Assembly (NCBI GenBank): GCA_044508265.1
Contig: JBIQIB010000004.1
Coordinates: 1-64,000, forward strand
Direction of reading: 5' to 3'
Source of the DNA: JAEZDP01 sp044508265
GTDB taxonomy: Bacteria; Acidobacteriota; Vicinamibacteria; Vicinamibacterales; Vicinamibacteraceae
DNA length: 64,000 nucleotides
The notes under the pieces are model-generated. The model was not told the origin of the DNA and searched no databases. It saw only the letters and a list, made by a program, of their open reading frames with translations. The translations under genes and the position numbers were made by a program. Positions within the stretch are counted from its first letter, which is position 1, and each line of letters opens with the position of its first letter. Below, piece after piece: positions 58,309-64,000 of this stretch.

Positions 58309-59688
58309 ATGATCCACATCGACACCAGCATCACGCCGAGGTCGCTCCTCGGCGCCATCGATCGTCTGTTCGAGCTGTCGGGCCGCAAGATCGCGCTCAT
58401 CGAGAAGCACCGGGATCCGTCCGCGGGCACGCCCGTCTTCACTGTCGCAGGCCGGTATACGTCGCGCGGCTGGACCGAGTGGACGCAGGGCTTCCAGTTC
58501 GGGTCGGCCATCCTGCAGTTCGACGCCACCGGCGACGCCGCGATGCTCGAGATCGGCAGGCGCAACACCCTGCAGCACATGGCGAGCCACGTCAGCCACG
58601 TGGGCGTCCACGATCACGGGTTCAACAACGTCTCGACATACGGCAACCTGCTGCGACTCGCGCGGGAGGGCCGCATCGCGGCCGACGAGTGGGAGGTCGC
58701 GTTCTACGAGCTGGCGCTCAAGGTCTCCGGTGCGGTCCAGGCGGCGCGCTGGACGGAGCTGCCCGACGGCCTGGGCTACATCCGATCGTTCAACGGTCCC
58801 CAGTCGCTCTTCGCCGACACGATGCGCTCGCTGCGCGCGCTGGCGCTGGCGCACCTGCTCGGCCACGCGCTGATGGGCGAGCGCGATGCCCGCATCTCGC
58901 TGCTGAAGCGCCTCGTGCAACATGCCGACACGACGGCCCGCTACAACGTCTACTTCGGCACGGGCCGCGACGCCTACGACGTGCGCGGCCGCGTTGCGCA
59001 CGAGTCGATCTTCAACGTGACCGACGGCTCGTACAGGTGCCCGTCCACGCAGCAGGGCTATTCGCCGTTCAGCACATGGACGCGCGGCCTCGCCTGGGTG
59101 CTGACCGGCTTTGCCGAGCAGCTCGAGTTCCTCGAGACGCTGCGGGACGCCGAGCTGAAGCCGTTCGGTGGGAAGGCGAAGGTACGCGACCGGTTCCTGG
59201 AGGCGGCCCGCGCGACGGCAGACTTCTACATCGCCAACACGCCGGCGTGCGGCGTGCCCTACTGGGACACTGGCGCGCCGGGTCTCGTGCATCTCGGCGA
59301 CTACCTCGGTCGCCCGGCCGACCCGTTCAACGACCACGAGCCGGTGGACAGCTCCGCTGCCGCCATCGCCGCTCAGGGGCTGGTCAGGCTCGGACGCTTC
59401 CTCGACGCGCACGGCGACAGGAAGGCGGGACGACGGTACTTCGCTGCCGGGCTGACGACAGCCCGCACGCTGTTCGACGAGCCGTACATCTCGACAGCGC
59501 CGAGACATCAGGGCCTGCTGCTGCACGCGGTCTACCACCGGCCGAACGGCTGGGACCACGTCCCGCGCGGCCGCAAGGTGCCGTGCGGCGAATCGGCGAT
59601 GTGGGGCGACTACCACCTGCGAGAGCTGGCGTTGCTCGTCCGCCGGCTCGCGCGCCGGGAGCCGTACTACACCTTCTTCAGCATCTGA
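58309..59688 (+). CDS. Unsaturated glucuronyl/rhamnogalacturonyl hydrolase-like (GH88/GH105-like)
   Basis: The 459-aa product has an all-helical (alpha/alpha)6-barrel look. It shows RGWTEWTQGFQFGSAILQFDATGD, VGVHDHGFNNVSTYGNLLRLA, GYSPFSTWTRGLAWVLTGFAEQLEFL, YWDTGAPG and EPVDSSAAAIAAQGLVRLGRFL. These resemble the GH88/GH105 family, which hydrate unsaturated uronyl ends of polysaccharide fragments. No signal peptide is seen, so it is likely cytoplasmic. Coupling with the SDR suggests processing of uronate-type sugars. Confidence 0.75.
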   Translation: MIHIDTSITPRSLLGAIDRLFELSGRKIALIEKHRDPSAGTPVFTVAGRYTSRGWTEWTQGFQFGSAILQFDATGDAAMLEIGRRNTLQHMASHVSHVGVHDHGFNNVSTYGNLLRLAREGRIAADEWEVAFYELALKVSGAVQAARWTELPDGLGYIRSFNGPQSLFADTMRSLRALALAHLLGHALMGERDARISLLKRLVQHADTTARYNVYFGTGRDAYDVRGRVAHESIFNVTDGSYRCPSTQQGYSPFSTWTRGLAWVLTGFAEQLEFLETLRDAELKPFGGKAKVRDRFLEAARATADFYIANTPACGVPYWDTGAPGLVHLGDYLGRPADPFNDHEPVDSSAAAIAAQGLVRLGRFLDAHGDRKAGRRYFAAGLTTARTLFDEPYISTAPRHQGLLLHAVYHRPNGWDHVPRGRKVPCGESAMWGDYHLRELALLVRRLARREPYYTFFSI

Positions 59689-59730
59689 TCCCGCGTCGGA
59701 CGCTTCGACGCGCCCGACGCCGCAAGAGCC

Positions 59731-60525
59731 ATGCTCGTCCGCCTCGTCGTTCTGGCCCTGCTCACGGCCGCGCTGCAGGCAACTGGCAGCAGCAACCTGC
59801 GGGTGATGACCTTCAACATCCACGCGGGCCACGGAGACCTCTCGCGGATCGCATCGGTCATCGACGCCGCATCACCAGATGTCGTGGCGCTGCAGGAAGT
59901 GGACGTGCACTGGGACGCGCGGAGCGGCTTCGTCGATCAGGCACGCACGCTGGCCGCGGCAACCGGCATGGACGTGCGCTTCGCGCCAATCTACCAGCTG
60001 CCAGGCACGACGCCGGACGCCCCGATGCGGGAGTTCGGCGTCGCCGTGCTGAGCCGCCTGCCCATCACGTCGTGGCGTAACCACGCCATCACGCGGCTCT
60101 CAACGCAGGACGGTGCAGCCGGGCCGGCGCCGGCGCCAGGCTTCCTGGAAGCCACCATCCGAACGTCCGGCGGCGACGTGGACGTCTTCGTAACGCACCT
60201 CGACTTCAGGCGTGACCCCGCCGTGCGTCAAATGCAGGTGGCCGAGATGCTGGCCGTCGTGAAGGCGAGTTCGAGGCCGGTGATCCTGACGGGCGACATG
60301 AACGCGCCGCCCGATGCAGCCGAGATCCGTCCGTTGCGTCAGGCATTGCGTGACGTGTGGAACGACAGCGACGGCAATGGCGCGACCTTCCCTGCCGAGG
60401 GGCCTTCGCGGCGGATCGACTTCGTGCTCGTGTCGCGCGACATCGAGGTGAGACGAGCACGGGTGGTCCGGACCGATGCCTCGGACCACCTGCCGGTGGT
60501 GGCGGACCTGGTCCTGCCGCGGTGA
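59731..60525 (+). CDS. Exported endonuclease/exonuclease/phosphatase-family hydrolase
   Basis: The 264-aa product has a signal peptide (LVVLALLTAALQATG) and an EEP domain: VMTFNIHAGHG (Asn), VVALQEVD (Glu), DVFVTHLDF (His), VILTGDMNAPP (Asp/Asn), IDFVLVS, ASDHLPVVADL (final Asp-His). All catalytic residues are visible. Exported EEP proteins act on phosphodiesters or phospholipids. The stop codon lies at the start of a repeat cluster. Confidence 0.9.
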   Translation: MLVRLVVLALLTAALQATGSSNLRVMTFNIHAGHGDLSRIASVIDAASPDVVALQEVDVHWDARSGFVDQARTLAAATGMDVRFAPIYQLPGTTPDAPMREFGVAVLSRLPITSWRNHAITRLSTQDGAAGPAPAPGFLEATIRTSGGDVDVFVTHLDFRRDPAVRQMQVAEMLAVVKASSRPVILTGDMNAPPDAAEIRPLRQALRDVWNDSDGNGATFPAEGPSRRIDFVLVSRDIEVRRARVVRTDASDHLPVVADLVLPR

Positions 60526-60593
60526 CAGGACACCCGGAGAGCGGTGACAGGACGGCCCGGAGAGCAGTGACAGGACGGCCCGGAGGGCCGTCC
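60521..60593. repeat. REP-like cluster: tandem units ending in a hairpin
   Basis: Three direct units beginning GTGACAGGAC start at about 60521, 60543 and 60566 (22-23 bp period). The third ends in a perfect hairpin at 60573-60593, arms GGACGGCCC and GGGCCGTCC with a GGA loop. The same left arm occurs without its partner at 60550-60565. The tail CCCTACC after the hairpin holds the TAG stop of the minus-strand SelA-like gene. Confidence 0.8.
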
Positions 60594-61799
60594 CTACCGG
60601 CGCTGGAGCTCTTCCTTCAGACGACGGGCGACGATCTCCGCCTGGCCGTCTTCCATCATCCAGACACCCACCATCAGCTGGTTGCCTGGCCGCACGCCGA
60701 TGGACGGCGTGCCGTCGCGGAGCCGGCGCGAGACCTCGCTCGGCGTGAAGCCGAGCTGCTCCGCATCCCACGAGACCAGCACGTGCGGCACGTGGTTGGC
60801 TACCTCCGGCACGGTGATCTCCGCGCTGACGCCTGGCACCGATGCCGCCGCGGCGCGAATCAGCTCGGCCCGCCTGTCGAACTCGGCACGCTCGGCCGCG
60901 TGGTCCTTGGCGACGTAGGTCTCGAGCGCGACCAGCATCGCCAGGAGCTCTTCCTTGTTGACCTTCATGCCGCGGCCGATGGCGTTGCCGTTCGGCGACG
61001 CGTTCATGCGGGCAGCCTCGATGAGGTCCTTCCGCCCGGTGAGGATGCCGGCGCTCTGCGGGCCGCGAAGACCCTTGCCCCCCGAGAAGCACACGAGGTC
61101 GAAGCCCATGTCGATGTACTTCCACAGGTTCTCGACCGGGGGCACGTCGGCCGCGCAGTCGTTCATCGTCGGAACGCCGTGCTTCTTCCCGAGACGCACG
61201 AACTCCTCGTCGCGAATTTTCCCGACGGAGTTGTTGTTGTTGTAGAAGAGCATCATCGCCGTGTGCCACGAGATGGCGCGCTCGAGCTCCTCGGCCGTCT
61301 CGACCTCGATCAACCTGACGCCGCAGTTGCGTATCGCGTGGTCGTACCCGAAGCGATGCGACTTCTGGATGATGACCTCGCTCTTCATGTCGACGAGGTT
61401 CGGCAGGTTGACGATCTTCAGCCTGTCGGTGCCGGTGAGGACGCCGGCGGTGCCGAGCGTCATCGCCGACGCCGCGCCGGCGCTGACCATGGCCGCCTCG
61501 GCGTGCGTGATCTTCGCGATGCGCTCGCCCACCCGATCGTGCAGGTCGTTCAGGAAGACGTAGTGCTTCGAGGCGTACTGCCAGGCCTCGCGTACCTCGT
61601 CGGGCATGAGCGACGCCGTCATGTCGGTGTACGTGCCGGCCGCGTTGATGAAGGGCTTCACTCCGAGATCGGCGAAGTAGTCGCGCGGGGCGGCATGCAG
61701 ACGCGCGCCGGTCGCGGCGGTGGCAGCGCCGCCGGCGACGAGTCCTCCGATGAGCGGGAGCCCCGACAGGGTTTCGAGAAAGCTTCTACGCGTCCACAT
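60594..61799 (-). CDS. SelA-like PLP-dependent enzyme, Tat-exported
   Basis: The 401-aa product has a twin-arginine signal (TRRSFLETLSGLPLIGGLVAGGAA). It continues as a fold-type I PLP enzyme related to SelA and to D-glucosaminate-6-phosphate ammonia-lyase DgaE. It has FINAAGTYTDMTASLMPDEV, EAAMVSAGAASAMTLGTAGVL, NNNNSVGKIRDEEF, and the PLP Lys in DLVCFSGGKGLRGPQSAGILTG. Related enzymes eliminate ammonia or water through enamine intermediates. Neighbouring RidA lipoprotein would process such products. Its stop codon is supplied by the REP-like tail. Confidence 0.86.
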   Translation of the reverse strand: MWTRRSFLETLSGLPLIGGLVAGGAATAATGARLHAAPRDYFADLGVKPFINAAGTYTDMTASLMPDEVREAWQYASKHYVFLNDLHDRVGERIAKITHAEAAMVSAGAASAMTLGTAGVLTGTDRLKIVNLPNLVDMKSEVIIQKSHRFGYDHAIRNCGVRLIEVETAEELERAISWHTAMMLFYNNNNSVGKIRDEEFVRLGKKHGVPTMNDCAADVPPVENLWKYIDMGFDLVCFSGGKGLRGPQSAGILTGRKDLIEAARMNASPNGNAIGRGMKVNKEELLAMLVALETYVAKDHAAERAEFDRRAELIRAAAASVPGVSAEITVPEVANHVPHVLVSWDAEQLGFTPSEVSRRLRDGTPSIGVRPGNQLMVGVWMMEDGQAEIVARRLKEELQRR

Positions 61800-61814
61800 G
61801 GCGTGTTCCCTTCA

Positions 61815-61892
61815 GTCAACGGACAGTCAACGGACAATCAACGGACGGCCCGGAGGGCCGTCCCTACCTGAGGACGGCTCGGGGAGCCGTCC
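61815..61892. repeat. REP-like cluster: 11-bp tandem repeat plus two hairpins
   Basis: GTCAACGGACA occurs about three times at 11-bp spacing (61815-61846). It runs into hairpin 61843-61863, identical to the one at 60573-60593. A second hairpin at 61872-61892 has arms GGACGGCTC and GAGCCGTCC with loop GGG, so one base pair differs compensatorily. Each hairpin is followed by CCTACC. The last tail holds the TAG stop of the RidA lipoprotein gene. Confidence 0.85.
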
Positions 61893-63083
61893 CTACCGGG
61901 TGGCGGTGACGCCGATCTGCACCCGCGCGCCGCCCTGCGGGGTCACCTGCACGGTCGTCCGCGCGGGCGGGTCGTGCGGGAACGTCTCGCGATACACCTC
62001 GTTCATGGCGGCCATGTCCGCCAGGTCTGCCAGGAAGACGCGGACGTCTACCACGTCGTCCCACGACAGGCCGCCCGACTCGACCGCCTCGCGTGCCCTT
62101 GCGAACGCGGCACGTGCCTGCGCGGCGACGTCGCCCGCCTCGGGCGCCGTCACCAGCGGCGTCTGCACGCGAGCGGCGTCCGATCGCGCCGCGACGAACG
62201 TCAATTCGACCTTGATTGGACCCGGCAGGCGGGGCAGGAACACTGGACCTGCGCCCGGTGCCTGCCCGCCAGGGAACGGCGCGGCGAAGGCCTCCTCGAA
62301 CCCGGCCATTTCAGCGGGCGTTGTCACGTAAGCCGTCGTCGACACGACGTCGCCGAAGCCGAGGCCCGCCGCGGTCAGGGTGGTGGCGATGTTCGCAAGT
62401 GTTCCCGTCACCTGACCAGGCACGTCGTCGGCCACGGCGCGGTCCTTCGGGTCTTGCCCGCCCATGCCCGAGAGGTACAGCACGTCGCCTGCCCAGACCG
62501 CAGCCGAGTACGGTCCGAGCGGCGCCGGCAAGGTCCCGTCGGGTGGACGCACGACAGCGATGGCGGAAGCATCCGCATGCGCGATGCAGGCGATCTCGAC
62601 GAGCGAGTTGCCGGGCACGGCACCGGCCTCGACGGTGGTCCTCGCCGGGACGCGGCCTTCGAAGAAGCTGCCGTAGACCTCGTTCATCCCCGCGTAGTCG
62701 TCCATCGACGCCAGGAAGACGTGGCACTTCACGAGGTGCTCGTGGCCGAGTCCGTCGGCCGCCAGGATTGCGCCGATGTTCTCCATGGCCTGGCGCGTCT
62801 GCGCGGCAATCCCCTCCCCGGACGCGCCCGTGACCGGATCGACGCCGAGTTGCCCGGCAAGGTAGACGGCATCACCGGCCCGCACGGCGAACGAGTACGG
62901 GCGGTCCGCCGGGAAGCCCGCGGGCCGGAGGACGCGGCGCGCGCCGGTGGCGTCGTTCGACGCGGACGCCGGCTTCGCAGTGGCGTCCTCGCTGGCGGGC
63001 CGCGCCTCCTCGCGCGTGCAGGCCGCCGGCAGGATCGCGACGAGAAGCGCCAGCACGGCGCCATAGCGGCATCGCGGCATCAT
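61893..63083 (-). CDS. Lipoprotein with about three RidA-like modules
   Basis: The 396-aa product has a lipoprotein signal with LPAACTREE lipobox (Cys22). RidA module 1 (about 48-172) ends in RVPARTTVEAGAVPGNSLVEIACIA with the conserved Arg. Module 2 (about 180-300; APLGPYSAAVWAGDVLYLSGMG, GDVVSTTAYVTTP) ends in GPIKVELTFVAA, without the usual Arg. Module 3 (about 310-396) is N-terminally short but ends in DPPARTTVQVTPQGGARVQIGV with the Arg. The single-domain RidA unit is about 125 aa, so this is a tandem fusion. It overlaps the upstream gene by 4 bp (ATGA), so they are co-translated. Confidence 0.85.
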   Translation of the reverse strand: MMPRCRYGAVLALLVAILPAACTREEARPASEDATAKPASASNDATGARRVLRPAGFPADRPYSFAVRAGDAVYLAGQLGVDPVTGASGEGIAAQTRQAMENIGAILAADGLGHEHLVKCHVFLASMDDYAGMNEVYGSFFEGRVPARTTVEAGAVPGNSLVEIACIAHADASAIAVVRPPDGTLPAPLGPYSAAVWAGDVLYLSGMGGQDPKDRAVADDVPGQVTGTLANIATTLTAAGLGFGDVVSTTAYVTTPAEMAGFEEAFAAPFPGGQAPGAGPVFLPRLPGPIKVELTFVAARSDAARVQTPLVTAPEAGDVAAQARAAFARAREAVESGGLSWDDVVDVRVFLADLADMAAMNEVYRETFPHDPPARTTVQVTPQGGARVQIGVTATR

Positions 63084-64000
63084 CGGTCGTGTCGCGGCCT
63101 CAGGGCCGCCTGGCTGTTCATGTCGGTCGTCGCTCCGGGAACCGGCGTCAGGAACACCCGGGCCCCGACGTGCAGGTCGGGCAGCACGAGCTCCGCGGCG
63201 CCGTCGCGTTGTGTGAAGGGTATCAGCACGGCCTCCTGCCCTGGCGTTTCCAGCTGCACGGACGCATAGACGCCGCGCACGCGCAGCTGCACCGGCCGCG
63301 GCTCGGCCGCGTAGTTCACGACCTCGAGGACGAGGGCGCCGTCGCCGGGAGCGCGCCAGGCGGTGACGAGCACGGTGATGCCGTTCCAGATGTCGAACGT
63401 TCGTCGCTCCCGTCCCAGACGGTTGCGGACGTCGATCGCGAAGACGTTGGGATCGGTGACCGGTTCCTCGGCGCGCATCACCAGGTGGCCGGCGGTCTCG
63501 TGCGCGGCAAGCGCCTCACCGAGATTCGACTCGGGCGCGTCGAGCAGCACGACGGCGTCCGGAAGCGCCGCGGCGTCGAGCTCGGACGGCGCCACGACGT
63601 CGAACGCGACGTTGTGGCGCGCGAGCAGGTCGAGCACCGACATCGCTGCGGCCGGCTCCGCGGCAACCACCGTGACATCCGAGACCCTCTCGTGCCGGCG
63701 CGGCAGGTCCCAGGCATAGAAGGCCATCGCCTGACGGATGGCGCTCCACGTGCGGCGGGCCTCGGGCTGCCCACGCAGGAGCTCTTCCTGAAGCCGTTCG
63801 TGCAGCGGGAGCAGCAGCGACGCGCCCGTGCTGCCGGCGTCGGCAATCGCCACGAGGTAATGCTCGACGTCCGGCCCCGCATCCTCGTCAGCGACTGTCT
63901 GCGGAACCCATTCATAGGTCAGCAGCACCGACGGGTCCTGCCGCAGTCCCGCGGTCTCGACGATGGCGCCGTTGTGCTCGAGCCAGGGCTGCGCCGTCCG
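63080..64000 (-). CDS. Unrecognised protein, 5' end outside the window
   Basis: The frame is open through the window edge; 306 codons plus stop are visible. The visible part has PWLEHNGAIVETAGLRQDPSVLL, a possible Rossmann-like segment (MSVLDLLARHNVAFDVVAPSEL, ALPDAVVLLDAP) and C-terminal beta-rich region (LVLEVVNYAAEPRPVQLRVRG). This order resembles the C-terminal parts of some glycoside hydrolases (GATase-like plus beta-sandwich), but no catalytic domain is seen. A GTG at 63928 is an internal codon, not a credible start. It overlaps the RidA lipoprotein gene by 4 bp. Confidence 0.65.
   Translation of the reverse strand, partial: RTAQPWLEHNGAIVETAGLRQDPSVLLTYEWVPQTVADEDAGPDVEHYLVAIADAGSTGASLLLPLHERLQEELLRGQPEARRTWSAIRQAMAFYAWDLPRRHERVSDVTVVAAEPAAAMSVLDLLARHNVAFDVVAPSELDAAALPDAVVLLDAPESNLGEALAAHETAGHLVMRAEEPVTDPNVFAIDVRNRLGRERRTFDIWNGITVLVTAWRAPGDGALVLEVVNYAAEPRPVQLRVRGVYASVQLETPGQEAVLIPFTQRDGAAELVLPDLHVGARVFLTPVPGATTDMNSQAALRPRHDR

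Overview
The window is GC-rich, densely coded bacterial DNA. Gene content (an Alternative Complex III/caa3 respiratory operon, several Ser/Thr kinases with TPR-like or NTF2-like tails, many Tat-exported enzymes, RidA lipoproteins, M28 and M61 peptidases) suggests an Acidobacteriota chromosome, most like Vicinamibacteria. That placement is inferred from gene content only, with no marker-gene comparison. No rRNA, tRNA, CRISPR array or insertion sequence was recognised. A run of exactly 100 N (41745-41844) marks an assembly gap inside a kinase gene.

Layout. 0-4.4 kb: a MacAB-like efflux operon (adaptor, ATPase, two permeases). 4.5-6.7 kb: a divergent pair, a Tat-exported xylose-isomerase-like TIM-barrel protein and a LOR/SDH-family (TIGR00300-like) protein. 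6.8-19.6 kb (minus strand): one long respiratory operon, actA-B-C-D-E-F, a single-TM protein, a SCO copper chaperone, then ctaC-D-E-F. ACIII oxidises quinol and passes electrons to an A2-like caa3 oxidase. A palindrome matching TGTGA-N6-TCACA lies upstream of actA. 20.0-22.3 kb (plus): a two-module thioredoxin-fold protein and an exported TPR-like protein.

22.3-38.9 kb (minus strand): a Tad (type IVc) pilus or secretion locus of about 19 genes under a near-consensus promoter. It encodes four tiny Flp-like prepilins, TadE/F/G-like pseudopilins, CpaB, a short secretin, a TadZ-TadA fusion ATPase, TadB and TadC. It then runs into three membrane-anchored FHA proteins, a GspE/PilB-type ATPase, a PP2C phosphatase, a small secreted protein and a DUF192 protein. 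Three paralogous PknB-like kinases lie just across the promoter (38.9-45.9 kb). Kinases, phosphatase and phosphothreonine readers around a secretion machine are the most striking arrangement in the window.

45.9-53.1 kb: an ABC-2 exporter downstream of the third kinase, M28 and M61 peptidases, and convergent pruA. 53.2-64 kb: a Tat-exported RidA, an exported amidohydrolase, a membrane AAA+ ATPase, a P450 with an unusual I-helix, an SDR, a GH88/105-like hydrolase, an EEP-family hydrolase, a Tat-exported SelA-like PLP enzyme, a lipoprotein with about three RidA modules, and a gene running off the window. The SelA-like enzyme, the RidA proteins and the amidohydrolase could form an exported enamine-handling pathway. 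REP-like hairpins sit on both sides of the SelA-like gene and supply two stop codons.

Several genes have a TANNNT -10-like box only 6-10 nt before the start codon, suggesting leaderless or near-leaderless transcripts.
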